A DNA stretch of 64,000 nucleotides from Rothia sp. (in: high G+C Gram-positive bacteria) (lineage in GTDB: Bacteria; Actinomycetota; Actinomycetes; Actinomycetales; Micrococcaceae): the NCBI GenBank assembly GCA_030524105.1, contig JAUNHE010000006.1, positions 62,001-126,000 on the forward strand, read 5' to 3'. The notes under the pieces are model-generated. The model saw only the letters and a list, made by a program, of their open reading frames with translations. It did no database searches and was not told the origin of the DNA. Numbering within the stretch: position 1 is the stretch's first letter; each line of letters starts with the position of its first letter. Positions 24,581 through 33,328 of this stretch are shown here, in pieces. The position numbers and the translations under genes were made by a program.

Positions 24581-24614
24581 TCAATCTTTGTTATTTTGTC
24601 AGTACAAAGATTGA
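24581..24614. promoter_or_regulatory. Candidate IolR operator 2 within an 11-bp inverted repeat, iolC promoter
   Basis: Perfect 11-bp arms (24581-24591 TCAATCTTTGT, 24604-24614) surround TGTCAGTACA (24597-24606). The site lies about 100 bp ahead of iolC. The middle is similar to the site ahead of iolH: TTGTTATTTTGTCAGTACAA against TTGTTATTATGACAGGACAA. Confidence 0.65.
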
Positions 24615-24703
24615 CAGTACTGCCGGTCATAAGGCACCCTAGAGGAGAGGCAATTTTTTGCTGCTAACAGCAGAAACCGGCAACCAGCATAAGGATACAA
24701 AGC

Positions 24704-25669
24704 ATGTACGAGCTTCTTACCATGGGGCGCATCAGCGTTGACGTTTACCCCAACCAGATAGGTCTAGGGTTAGAAGACGTCACCTCCTTTGGCAAGTACC
24801 TGGGCGGCTCCCCCAGCAACGTCGCCGTAGCAGCAGCCAAATACGGCCATAAGGCCTCGGTGATCACCCGCGTCGGCGATGATCCTTTTGGGCGCTACCT
24901 ACGCCAGGAACTTAAACGCTACGGGGCCGACGATCAGCATGTGTCGGTAGATCCACGGCTGCAAACCTGCGTGACCTTCTGCGCTATTCGGCCACCAGAA
25001 GACTTTCCCCTCTACTTTTATGGGCGCTTTCCCAGCGCACCAGACCTCCAAATCCGGCCAGAAGACCTTGATATGACGGCCATCAAAGAAACACAGATCT
25101 TTTGGTCCACCCTCACGGGCATGTGCCAGCAGCCAGCAGCCAGCGCTCAAATCCAGGCCCATCAGCAACGGGACCGCCAGCAACTCTCGGACCAGCAGCA
25201 CACCATCCTAGATCTGGACTACCGGCCCATGTTTTGGGATAGCTACCAGCAGGCCAGCCAGGCCGCCCAGGAACTGCTCCAGCATGCCACCATAGCTATA
25301 GGTAATCGAGAAGAATGTGCCGTTGCTGTTGGAGATGCAAGCCCCCAAGAACAGGCTGACCGCCTCCTCGAAGCCGGGGTCCGTATTGCCGTTGTTAAAA
25401 TGGGAGCCCAGGGTGTCCTCGCCAAAACAGCCAGCACCCAAGTAGTTTCAGCCCCGGTAGCGGTAGAAACGGTCAACGGTCTAGGAGCTGGGGACGCCTT
25501 CGGCGGAGCCTTCACACACGGGCTGCTGTCCGGCTGGTCTCTGAAAAAAACACTAGATTTTGCTAACGCTGCCGGCGCCTTTGTGGCAGGCCAGATAGCC
25601 TGCTCAGAAGCTATGCCCTCAGAAGCTGAAGTGCTGGATTTTCTTCAGCAACGAGACAGAGGCCTCTAG
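24704..25669 (+). CDS. iolC: 5-dehydro-2-deoxygluconokinase
   Basis: This 321-residue PfkB-fold kinase starts at ATG 24704 after AAGGA. The N-terminus (GRISVDVYPNQIGLGLEDV, then GGSPSNVAVAAAKYG) is diagnostic for IolC, and VNGLGAGDAFGGAF (about 258-271) holds the catalytic Asp. It phosphorylates 2-deoxy-5-keto-gluconate at C6 in myo-inositol catabolism. It lacks the C-terminal DUF2090 aldolase extension found in some fused IolC proteins; a separate aldolase-like gene follows 37 bp downstream. It is the first gene of the iolC-aldolase-iolD-iolA operon under operator 2. Confidence 0.93.
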   Translation: MYELLTMGRISVDVYPNQIGLGLEDVTSFGKYLGGSPSNVAVAAAKYGHKASVITRVGDDPFGRYLRQELKRYGADDQHVSVDPRLQTCVTFCAIRPPEDFPLYFYGRFPSAPDLQIRPEDLDMTAIKETQIFWSTLTGMCQQPAASAQIQAHQQRDRQQLSDQQHTILDLDYRPMFWDSYQQASQAAQELLQHATIAIGNREECAVAVGDASPQEQADRLLEAGVRIAVVKMGAQGVLAKTASTQVVSAPVAVETVNGLGAGDAFGGAFTHGLLSGWSLKKTLDFANAAGAFVAGQIACSEAMPSEAEVLDFLQQRDRGL

Positions 25670-25706
25670 AACCATCCATCAACCATCTTTCCAGGAGTAA
25701 GGGCCT

Positions 25707-26609
25707 ATGTGCACCACCCCAGACCAGCAGCGTGACCCCCGCCGTTACCAACACCTCACCCAGATACGCCTTGAAGATCCGCAGGCTATCGAACGGGCAG
25801 CTGCCCAAAGAAAACACCATGCCGGCATCCGCTACGGCCAGCAAAATTTTATTCTTGCCGCCGACCACCCGGCCCGAGGCGCCCTCAGCGTCAGGGACAA
25901 GGCCCTGGCCATGGCAGATCGACGAGATTTGCTGGATCGGCTTCAGATTGCCCTGCAAAATCCTGCCGTTGACGGCATCCTGGCCTCACCGGATATTTTG
26001 GATGATCTCCTGCTTCTAGGAGCCCTGGATGGAAAACTGATCTTTGGTTCTATGAACCGTGGTGGGCTGAGCGGTTTAGTTAACGAGATTGATGACCGCT
26101 TTACCGGCCATACCGCAGAGCATCTGCACAAGATTGGGGCAGACGGGGGCAAAATGCTAACCCGAATCCACTACGCAGACCCGCACACTGCTGCCACCTT
26201 GGAAGCCTGCTCCCGGGCAGTCAACCAGCTAGCCCAGCACAGGCTCTACGCTATGGTAGAACCCTTTATCTCACACACCGTCAACGGACGTGTCAAAAAC
26301 GATCTCTCAACCGAGGCTGTTCTGGCTTCCATTGCTATTGCCCAGGCCCTGGGAACACACTCTGCCTATACCTGGATGAAGCTTCCGGTTGTTGCAGATA
26401 TGGAACGAGTTATGGCCGCAACAACCCTCCCAACCGTCCTTCTAGGTGGGGATCCCTCCGCTTCCCCGGACCAAGTTTTTGACAGCTGGGCTGCCGCCCT
26501 CAAACTGCCCGGAGTGCAGGGTCTGACCGTTGGGCGCACCCTGCTCTACCCTGAGGATGGGGATGTAGCCGCAGCCGTCGCTACTGCAGCTTCCCTCCTT
26601 AATAACTAG
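25707..26609 (+). CDS. Cgl0159-type (beta/alpha)8 aldolase, probable DKGP aldolase
   Basis: ATG at 25707 follows AGGAG; the product has 300 residues. It looks like the Cgl0159 family, class-I-aldolase-like TIM barrels found in actinobacterial inositol clusters, with FILAADHPARGALSV, LIFGSMNRGGLSG, YTWMKLPV (candidate Schiff-base Lys) and VLLGGDPS. IolJ is not otherwise encoded here, so this protein probably cleaves 2-deoxy-5-keto-gluconate 6-phosphate to dihydroxyacetone phosphate and malonate semialdehyde. The fold is supported by sequence; the reaction is inferred from the pathway gap and position between iolC and iolD. Confidence 0.8.
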   Translation: MCTTPDQQRDPRRYQHLTQIRLEDPQAIERAAAQRKHHAGIRYGQQNFILAADHPARGALSVRDKALAMADRRDLLDRLQIALQNPAVDGILASPDILDDLLLLGALDGKLIFGSMNRGGLSGLVNEIDDRFTGHTAEHLHKIGADGGKMLTRIHYADPHTAATLEACSRAVNQLAQHRLYAMVEPFISHTVNGRVKNDLSTEAVLASIAIAQALGTHSAYTWMKLPVVADMERVMAATTLPTVLLGGDPSASPDQVFDSWAAALKLPGVQGLTVGRTLLYPEDGDVAAAVATAASLLNN

Positions 26610-26640
26610 TTGCCTTTATTCGCTTCAGACAAGAAAGAAC

Positions 26641-28578
26641 GTGCTCATGGGTTCGCAGAAACTCTCGGTGGCTCAAACCGTAGTCAGGTTCCTGGCTCAG
26701 CAATACACCGTTGATCAAATTGGTAATCAGCACTACTGCAAACGTACCATCCCGGGTATGTTTGGTATTTTTGGCCACGGCAATGTGGCCGGAGTAGGCC
26801 AGGCCCTACGGCAGTACCAGCAACTGGATCCACACCTCATGCCCTACTATCAGGGCCGCAATGAACAGGCTCAGGTGGATCAGGCCGTTGGCTATGCTCG
26901 CCATACCCGGCGTCGGCAAACCTATGCTGTTACCACCTCTATTGGTCCCGGCTCCTCTAACATGGTCACCGGTGCCGCTGTGGCCACCACCAACCGACTG
27001 CCGGCCCTGCTCTTGCCTTCAGACCAGTTTGCCAATCGTGCACCGGATCCGGTCCTCCAGCAGTTAGAACGCTTTGATGCCGGTGACATAACGGTCAACG
27101 ATGTCTTCCGGCCGGTTTCCCGCTATTTTGATCGAGTCTGGCGCCCTGAGCAGATTTTTTCCGCCCTCCTTAACGGTATGCGGGTCCTCACCGACCCGGT
27201 AGAAACCGGGGCGGTAACCATTGCTCTGCCTCAAGATGTTCAGGCAGAAGAGATTCTTGTTCCTGACGAGTTTTTAGCCCCCCGGCACTGGCGTATCCGC
27301 CGCCCCGATCCTGAAGACCAAGATATTGCTGCTGCGCTAGAAGCCATTAAGCAGGCCCAGAAGCCGGTTATTATTGCCGGTGGCGGGGTACATTATGCCT
27401 TTGCCCAAGACCAGTTGCAGGCCTTTGCAGAAGCCACTTCCATTCCGGTGGCCTACACCCAGGCCGGTGTGGGTGTTATGGCCTGGGACCATCCGCTCTG
27501 CCTGGGTGCGGTAGGCTCTACCGGCTCCACCGCGGCTAATGCCCTGGTCCGGCAGGCGGATTTGATTATTGGTATTGGTACCCGCTACGAGGATTTCACC
27601 ACTGCTTCTCGAACCGCTTTCCAGCATCCGCAGGTTAAGTTTGTCAATATTAATATCGCTTCTTTTGATGCCTATAAGCATGCCGGTACGGTTGCTATGG
27701 TTGCCGATGCCCGCAAAGCCCTCCTAAAATTGACCGATGCCTTGGCCGGTTTTAAGGTTTCTGAGGCTCAACGTCAAGAAGTTGCTGCCGAGAAGGCCCG
27801 CTGGGACGGCATTGTTGATGCCGCCTTTGCCCAGAGGTACCGGCCTTTGATGAGCCAAAACGAAATTATTGGTGCGGTCAATGAGGCTATGGATGATCGG
27901 GACGTTGTTGTCTGCGCTGCCGGTTCCTTACCGGGGGACTTGCACAAACTCTGGCGGGTTAAGGACCACTACGGTTACCACGTTGAATATGCCTACTCCT
28001 GCATGGGTTACGAAATCCCCGGTGGTTTAGGCGTCAAGAGGGCTAGTTTGGATGAGCAGGACGGCCGGGACGTGGTCGTCATGGTGGGGGACGGCTCCTA
28101 CCTTATGATGCATACCGAACTGGTGACTGCCGTTGCCGAGGGCATTAAACTGATTGTCGTTTTGATCCAAAATCATGGCTATGCCTCTATTGGTGCCCTC
28201 TCTGAGTCGCTAGGCTCGCAGCGTTTTGGCACTAAATACCGCACCTTAGATAAGCAAACCCACAGTTTTGATGAGGGCCAAAAGCTCCCCCTTGATCTGG
28301 CTGCTAATGCCCAGTCTTTGGGGGTAAGGGTTATTCGTGTTGAACCTGGCGATACTGTCCGCCAAGACTTACAGGAGGCTTTAGCTCAGGCTAAGGCAGC
28401 GCCGGAAGGCTCTGGTCCCGTCCTTATTCACCTTGAATCTGATCCTATGATTGATGCTCCTTCTTCGGAGTCCTGGTGGGATGTTCCGGTCACGGGAGTT
28501 AGCCAGATGCAGTCCACCCAAGCCGCCTACGAAACCTACCGGCAGTTTAAGGCTAAGCAGCGGCCCCTCTTGGGCTAA
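26641..28578 (+). CDS. iolD: 3D-(3,5/4)-trihydroxycyclohexane-1,2-dione hydrolase
   Basis: The 645-codon thiamine-diphosphate enzyme opens at GTG 26641 with ATG at 26647 as alternative. It has the IolD arrangement: a Pyr domain with PGMFGIFGHGNVAGVGQAL and RNEQAQVD (catalytic Glu), a central domain and a PP domain with VMVGDGSYLMM and QNHGYASIG, which bind ThDP and Mg. The enzyme opens the ring of trihydroxycyclohexane-dione to 5-deoxy-glucuronate. It is 31 bp after the aldolase-like gene and 46 bp before iolA. Confidence 0.94.
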   Translation: MLMGSQKLSVAQTVVRFLAQQYTVDQIGNQHYCKRTIPGMFGIFGHGNVAGVGQALRQYQQLDPHLMPYYQGRNEQAQVDQAVGYARHTRRRQTYAVTTSIGPGSSNMVTGAAVATTNRLPALLLPSDQFANRAPDPVLQQLERFDAGDITVNDVFRPVSRYFDRVWRPEQIFSALLNGMRVLTDPVETGAVTIALPQDVQAEEILVPDEFLAPRHWRIRRPDPEDQDIAAALEAIKQAQKPVIIAGGGVHYAFAQDQLQAFAEATSIPVAYTQAGVGVMAWDHPLCLGAVGSTGSTAANALVRQADLIIGIGTRYEDFTTASRTAFQHPQVKFVNINIASFDAYKHAGTVAMVADARKALLKLTDALAGFKVSEAQRQEVAAEKARWDGIVDAAFAQRYRPLMSQNEIIGAVNEAMDDRDVVVCAAGSLPGDLHKLWRVKDHYGYHVEYAYSCMGYEIPGGLGVKRASLDEQDGRDVVVMVGDGSYLMMHTELVTAVAEGIKLIVVLIQNHGYASIGALSESLGSQRFGTKYRTLDKQTHSFDEGQKLPLDLAANAQSLGVRVIRVEPGDTVRQDLQEALAQAKAAPEGSGPVLIHLESDPMIDAPSSESWWDVPVTGVSQMQSTQAAYETYRQFKAKQRPLLG

Positions 28579-28624
28579 GTCTGAGCGCTTACCGTCTTAT
28601 TTTTACTGTTTTCTAAGGAGAAAC

Positions 28625-30124
28625 ATGACCTACGAGATTCCGCATTTTATTAATGGTCAGTACGTAACCAGTTCTGGCCCTGCCCGGCAGGAGGTTTTTA
28701 ACCCTGCCACGGGTGAGAGCATTGCTTCTTTGCACCTTGGCGGCAGCCAGGAGCTAGATCAGGCGGTGGCCGCCGCTCACAAAGCCTCTAGTCATTGGGC
28801 TGAGCTTTCTTTAGCCAAGCGCACCGCTATTCTCTTTCGTTTTCGCCAGCTGTTGGTGGAGCGCACAGACCAACTAGCTGAGCTGGTGGTTCGTGAGCAC
28901 GGTAAGGTGCTCTCCGATGCCAAGGGCGAAATTGCCCGCGGCCAGGAGATTGTAGAGTATGCCTGCGGTATTACCAACCTCATCAGCGGCCGCTACACTC
29001 CCCAGGCTGCTACCGGTATTGACGCCTACTCGGTACGGGAGCCGCTAGGTGTAGTTGCCGGCATTACTCCCTTTAATTTTCCGGTGATGATCCAGCTCTG
29101 GATGGCGCCGCTGGCTCTGGCTGCCGGTAATACCTTTATCCTTAAGCCCTCAGAGCGGGACCCTTCTGCCGCTAATTTTATGGCCGAGCTCTGGAAGGAG
29201 GCCGGCTTACCTGACGGTGTTTTTAACGTCTTACACGGTGATAAGGAGATGGTTGATGGGCTCCTAACCCACCCGGATGTAGCTGCTATTTCCTTTGTGG
29301 GCTCAACCCCTATTGCTAAGTATGTCTATGAGACTGCCACCGCACACGGCAAGCGGGTTCAGGCCCTGGGCGGCGCTAAGAATCATGCTCTGATTATGCC
29401 CGATGCCGACATGGATTTGGTTGCAGAGCATTTGAGTGCAGCTGCTTTTGGGGCCGCCGGGCAGCGCTGCATGGCTATTTCTGTGGCCGTTGCTGTAGGG
29501 GATGGGGCCGAAGCCTCTATTAGCCGGGTCGCCGAGCTGGCCAGCAAGATTAAGGTTTCTGATGGCATGGATCCGGCAGCCGATATGGGCCCGCTGATTA
29601 CTCCCCAAGCCAAAGAGAGGGTGCAGCGTATTATTGGTGAAGCCCAGGAACAAGGTGCTGCCCTGGTGCTTGATGGCCGGGATCTGCTGGTGCCAGGCCG
29701 TGAGGGCGGTTACTTTGTGGGCCCCACTATTGTGGATCGGGTTAAAACCGAGATGAGCGCCTACGGCGAGGAGATTTTTGGCCCGGTGCTGGTGGTTGTG
29801 AGGGTAGAAAGTTTGCAGGAGGGCATCGAACTTATTAATGCTAATCCTTACGGGAACGGCACCTGCATCTTTACTTCTTCGGGGGCTGCTGCCCGCACCT
29901 TTACCCGGCAGGTTCGGGTGGGTATGGTTGGGGTTAACGTGCCGCTACCGGTGCCTTTGGCTAATCATTCCTTTGGTGGTTGGAATAACTCACTCTTTGG
30001 TGAGCATCATATTTATGGTGAGGATGGCCTGCGTTTTTACACGCGGGGTAAGGCTATTACTCAGCGCTGGCCCGAGCCTAAGCAGGCTTCCGGGGCGTCT
30101 TTTAACTTTGAGTCCCGCAACTAG
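28625..30124 (+). CDS. iolA: (Methyl)malonate-semialdehyde dehydrogenase, CoA-acylating
   Basis: The frame is open from 28451 but would overlap iolD; ATG at 28625 with AAGGAG six bases upstream gives 499 residues, the family norm. It is an aldehyde dehydrogenase of the MmsA/IolA class: ITPFNFPVMIQLWM, FVGSTPIAKYVY, and the catalytic Cys in FGAAGQRCMA (about 283). It converts malonate semialdehyde, the last pathway intermediate, to acetyl-CoA and CO2 with NAD. Last gene of the first iol operon, followed by a strong terminator. Confidence 0.93.
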   Translation: MTYEIPHFINGQYVTSSGPARQEVFNPATGESIASLHLGGSQELDQAVAAAHKASSHWAELSLAKRTAILFRFRQLLVERTDQLAELVVREHGKVLSDAKGEIARGQEIVEYACGITNLISGRYTPQAATGIDAYSVREPLGVVAGITPFNFPVMIQLWMAPLALAAGNTFILKPSERDPSAANFMAELWKEAGLPDGVFNVLHGDKEMVDGLLTHPDVAAISFVGSTPIAKYVYETATAHGKRVQALGGAKNHALIMPDADMDLVAEHLSAAAFGAAGQRCMAISVAVAVGDGAEASISRVAELASKIKVSDGMDPAADMGPLITPQAKERVQRIIGEAQEQGAALVLDGRDLLVPGREGGYFVGPTIVDRVKTEMSAYGEEIFGPVLVVVRVESLQEGIELINANPYGNGTCIFTSSGAAARTFTRQVRVGMVGVNVPLPVPLANHSFGGWNNSLFGEHHIYGEDGLRFYTRGKAITQRWPEPKQASGASFNFESRN

Positions 30125-30145
30125 CTTACGGTGACTTAAGGCCGC

Positions 30146-30191
30146 CGGCTGTCCGTCCCTGTTTTTAGAAGGGGGCGGGCAGCCGTTTTTT
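30146..30191 (+). terminator. Rho-independent terminator after iolA
   Basis: A GC-rich stem (CGGCTGTCCGTCCC with GGGCGGGCAGCCG, a few mismatches) is followed by TTTTTT. Confidence 0.9.
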
Positions 30192-30270
30192 ACCGGTCTA
30201 TTCACCCAGAGCGCTGTCTGCAAGAAATATTTAGGTTAGGTAGCCCACAAAATCCCAAACTTTGATAGTA

Positions 30271-30280
30271 TGTCATTACA
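30271..30280 (+). promoter_or_regulatory. Candidate IolR operator 3 (iolE promoter)
   Basis: TGTCATTACA fits TGWCNNNACA and sits 58 bp ahead of the iolE start, within an AT-rich promoter-like stretch. Confidence 0.55.
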
Positions 30281-30338
30281 TATTAAGGAGATTTTTAACC
30301 GCTCCTACCCTCTTCCTTGAGACACGAAAGTAACCAGC

Positions 30339-31253
30339 ATGACGGATCAAAAACTCATTATCGGCACCGCCCCCGACTCCTGGGGTGTTTGGTTTGCCGA
30401 GGACCCAGCCCAAACACCCTGGCAGCGCTTCCTGGACGAAGTAGCCCAGGCCGGCTACCGCTGGATTGAGCTTGGCCCCTACGGCTACCTGCCGGCGGAT
30501 CCACAAATCTTAGCTCAGGAGTTGAAAGCCAGAGACTTACAGGTAAGCGCAGGAACCGTCTTTACCGCCTTTCACCGCGGTTTAGATCAGTGGGATCTAG
30601 CCTGGGAACCAGCCCGTAAGGTTGCCGAGTTAAGCGCAGCCATGGGGGCAAAACATATGGTGGTTATCCCGGCCCTCTGGCGGGACGATAAAACCGGCCA
30701 GGCTGTAGAATCCCGTACTCTTACAGAAAAGCAATGGGAGGATCTGGCCAGCGGCCACAATCGACTGGGCCAAACTCTTCAGCAGGAATTTGGCCTTTCC
30801 CAGCAGTTTCATTCCCATGCCGATTCACATGTAGAGACCATGGCTGAGATCGAAAAATTCCTGGCTGCAACCGACCCTGAGCTGGTCAGTCTCTGCCTGG
30901 ATACCGGACACGCAGAATACGGGGGTGCCTGCTCGGTTGAACTGATCCAAAAGTATCCGGACCGTATTGGCTACCTGCACCTTAAGCAGGTTGATCCCCA
31001 GGTTCACGCCAAGGTCCGCGCAGAAGATATGACCTTCAAAGATGCCACTGCCGCCGGAGTTATGTGTGAGCCACCCAAGGGCCTACCAGACCTCAAGGCC
31101 GTCATTGAGGCAGCAGAAGCCCTCAACCGGCCCCTTTTTGGCATCGTTGAGCAGGATATGTACCCGGTTGATTCGCTGGACACTCCCCTACCTATTGCCC
31201 GTCGCACCAAAAACTATTTGCTAGGCTGCGGTTCTCGCACCAGCATCAGCTAA
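30339..31253 (+). CDS. iolE: Inosose dehydratase
   Basis: This 304-residue TIM-barrel protein begins with the IolE pattern IIGTAPDSWGVW and has WIELGPYGYLP, HSHADSHVET and CLDTGHAEYGG with metal-binding residues. IolE dehydrates 2-keto-myo-inositol to the trihydroxycyclohexane-dione used by IolD, needing Co or Mn. ATG at 30339 has GAAAG eight bases upstream. It starts a second operon (iolE-iolG) with its own operator candidate, separated from iolA by a terminator. Confidence 0.92.
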   Translation: MTDQKLIIGTAPDSWGVWFAEDPAQTPWQRFLDEVAQAGYRWIELGPYGYLPADPQILAQELKARDLQVSAGTVFTAFHRGLDQWDLAWEPARKVAELSAAMGAKHMVVIPALWRDDKTGQAVESRTLTEKQWEDLASGHNRLGQTLQQEFGLSQQFHSHADSHVETMAEIEKFLAATDPELVSLCLDTGHAEYGGACSVELIQKYPDRIGYLHLKQVDPQVHAKVRAEDMTFKDATAAGVMCEPPKGLPDLKAVIEAAEALNRPLFGIVEQDMYPVDSLDTPLPIARRTKNYLLGCGSRTSIS

Positions 31254-31286
31254 CTGACATTCTTATTTTTAACAAGGAGAAACAAT

Positions 31287-32261
31287 ATGTCTGAACAACT
31301 ACGTGTTGCCGTCGTTGGTGCCGGACGCATGGGTTACGACCATATTCAGCGGATTCACCGGCGCACTGAGGGGGCGCTACTAAGCGCCGTCGTTGACATT
31401 GATCAGGCCAAGGCCCAGCAAGCTGTGGAAGGCATCGAAGGGGCCCGCGTCTACACCGACTTTCTGAAGGTGATAGATTCGGGCAATATTGATGCTGTTC
31501 TAGTAGCCACACCCGGTTTTCTGCATGCACCCGTCCTCCAGCCAGCCCTCGAAGCGGGCCTGCCCATTCTCTGCGAAAAACCCTTAACCCCAGACTCCGC
31601 TTCGTCTTATCAGATTGTTGAGGCAGAGGCTGCCCTGGGCAAAAAACTTATTCAAGTGGGTTTTATGCGCCGTTTTGACGGGGGCTACCGCACTATCCGG
31701 GCGGCTGTGGAGGCTGGCCTGGAGGGTCAGTTACTTCAGCTGGACTGCGAGCACATTAACCCCTTTGTACCAGATTCTTACAGTGGGTCTAACCTCATTG
31801 ATGACACCGTTGTCCACGAGTTTGACGGGGTGCGCTACCTGACCGGTGAAGAAATTAAGAGCGTGCAGGTTTTAGCTGGCAAGAAGAGCAGCTATGCCAG
31901 TGGTGAGCTACAGGATCCGGCAAAAATTGTGATGCAGACCGAATCAGGGGTACTGGTCACCGTCAGCACCCACGTTACCTCCCAGTACGGTTACTCTGTA
32001 ACCACCAAGGCTGTTTTTGAGAAGAATCACCTCTCTGTTGGAAACGGCCTTGTCTCCGCTAGCTTTGAGCCCCGCTTTGTGGACGCCTACGATCAGGAAG
32101 TGCAGGCCTGGGTGAACGCTGCCCGCAAGGGAGAGCACACCGGCCCCTCGGCCTGGGACGGCTACGCGGCGGCTGCCTGCTGTGAGGCCGGTTTAGCTGC
32201 CCTGTCCTCTGGAGAGATCCAAGAGGTTGTTCTACAGAAGAAACCAGAGCTGTATAGCTAA
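31287..32261 (+). CDS. iolG: Inositol 2-dehydrogenase (Gfo/Idh/MocA family)
   Basis: This 324-residue oxidoreductase has a Rossmann motif VVGAGRMGYDH (8-18), the family motif CEKPLT (about 95-100) with the catalytic Lys, and DDTVVHEFDGVRYL with the catalytic Asp and His. It oxidises myo-inositol to 2-keto-myo-inositol with NAD, the entry reaction of the pathway. ATG at 31287 follows AAGGAG. It is 33 bp after iolE. A second Gfo/Idh protein at 34858-36051 is more divergent, so this is the preferred IolG. Confidence 0.9.
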   Translation: MSEQLRVAVVGAGRMGYDHIQRIHRRTEGALLSAVVDIDQAKAQQAVEGIEGARVYTDFLKVIDSGNIDAVLVATPGFLHAPVLQPALEAGLPILCEKPLTPDSASSYQIVEAEAALGKKLIQVGFMRRFDGGYRTIRAAVEAGLEGQLLQLDCEHINPFVPDSYSGSNLIDDTVVHEFDGVRYLTGEEIKSVQVLAGKKSSYASGELQDPAKIVMQTESGVLVTVSTHVTSQYGYSVTTKAVFEKNHLSVGNGLVSASFEPRFVDAYDQEVQAWVNAARKGEHTGPSAWDGYAAAACCEAGLAALSSGEIQEVVLQKKPELYS

Positions 32262-32314
32262 GGGTGACCCGCAGTAAAAATACTGCTTAACCCACAATTA
32301 AAATATTGTTATTA

Positions 32315-32324
32315 TGACAGGACA
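32315..32324 (+). promoter_or_regulatory. Candidate IolR operator 4 (iolH-iolT promoter)
   Basis: TGACAGGACA fits TGWCNNNACA, 75 bp ahead of the iolH start. It lies inside a 20-bp stretch similar to the operator ahead of iolC, which is the best internal evidence for a shared regulator. Confidence 0.62.
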
Positions 32325-32398
32325 AAGCTATAGTGTGTTGTGTGACATAAGCTTGTATTTCTAGGGCGCCTGCCCTTAGTCCTAAGGAGAAGCGGACT

Positions 32399-33328
32399 GT
32401 GAAAATTGCCCTCGACCCAACCCCCTTCCACCAAACCCATTCCCTCCTAGAGTTTCCAAAACTCGCTAAAGATCTGGGCTATGACTACCTGCAGCTAACC
32501 CCCCACCCAGACTTCATCCCCTTCTTTAACCACCCCAAGGCTGACGATGCCCTGGTAAGGGAACTAGCCCAAGCCTGCCGGGATGCAGAGGTAGAAATTG
32601 CTTCTGTTCTGCCGGTTTTACGCTGGTCCTCTCCCGATCCTGATGCCCGGGAGGCTGCGGTCCGCTACTGGAAGCGGGTCTTACAGATCACCGTTGATCT
32701 TGGAGTAAGTCAAATTGGTAGCGAATTTTCCGGCCGGCCAGAGCTAGCCGAAGAATCGGAGCGGGCCTTTTATCGGTCTATGGAGCAGCTGCTACCTATT
32801 ATTGAGCGTGAGGGCCTTAACCTGGCTATCGACCCGCACCCGGATGACTTTGTAGAAAACGGCCTGCAAGCCTGGCGGGTGATTCGTGGCCTTAACTCTC
32901 AAAATATTTCCATGGTCTATGTGGCCGCCCATACCTTCCACATGCAAGAAGACCCCCTGGACATTATGCGAGCTGCCGGCCAGCGTCTGCGCATTACCCA
33001 CGTAGCCGACTCCATGGATCACAGACGCTCTTCGGGGCTACGGTACATTACTAATCCGCCAGCCAGCCCGGCCCGGGTCCACCAGCACCTCAAGATTGGT
33101 GATGGGGACGTCAACTGGAAGCAGTACTTTGCTGGCCTGGCAGAAATAGGCTTTCTAGACGACCCAGATACCGTCATGGCAACCTGCGTCTTTGCTGAAA
33201 ATGAAAGAGCGGCAGAAGTTGCCAAATACCAGCTTAAAACCATGAATGACATGGTTAAAGAAGCAAAGGATAATAGATACACCACACCAGCTTTAGCTGC
33301 CGAACAAGGAGAAAATGATGTCCGGTAA
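32399..33328 (+). CDS. iolH: IolH-like sugar phosphate isomerase/epimerase
   Basis: The 309-residue TIM-barrel protein starts at GTG 32399 with AAGGAG upstream. MKIALDPTPF and YDYLQLTPHPDF are typical of IolH proteins of actinobacterial inositol clusters; NLAIDPHPDDF, YVAAHTFH and HVADSMDH hold likely metal ligands. The biochemical role of IolH is not settled; it is thought to process an inositol-derived intermediate. It overlaps the downstream transporter gene by 14 bp, so the two are co-translated, and it has its own operator candidate. Confidence 0.85.
   Translation: MKIALDPTPFHQTHSLLEFPKLAKDLGYDYLQLTPHPDFIPFFNHPKADDALVRELAQACRDAEVEIASVLPVLRWSSPDPDAREAAVRYWKRVLQITVDLGVSQIGSEFSGRPELAEESERAFYRSMEQLLPIIEREGLNLAIDPHPDDFVENGLQAWRVIRGLNSQNISMVYVAAHTFHMQEDPLDIMRAAGQRLRITHVADSMDHRRSSGLRYITNPPASPARVHQHLKIGDGDVNWKQYFAGLAEIGFLDDPDTVMATCVFAENERAAEVAKYQLKTMNDMVKEAKDNRYTTPALAAEQGENDVR

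Noticed and set aside
28451-28624. N-terminal extension of iolA
   Set aside because: It lies inside iolD; the ATG at 28625 follows AAGGAG and gives the normal family length.
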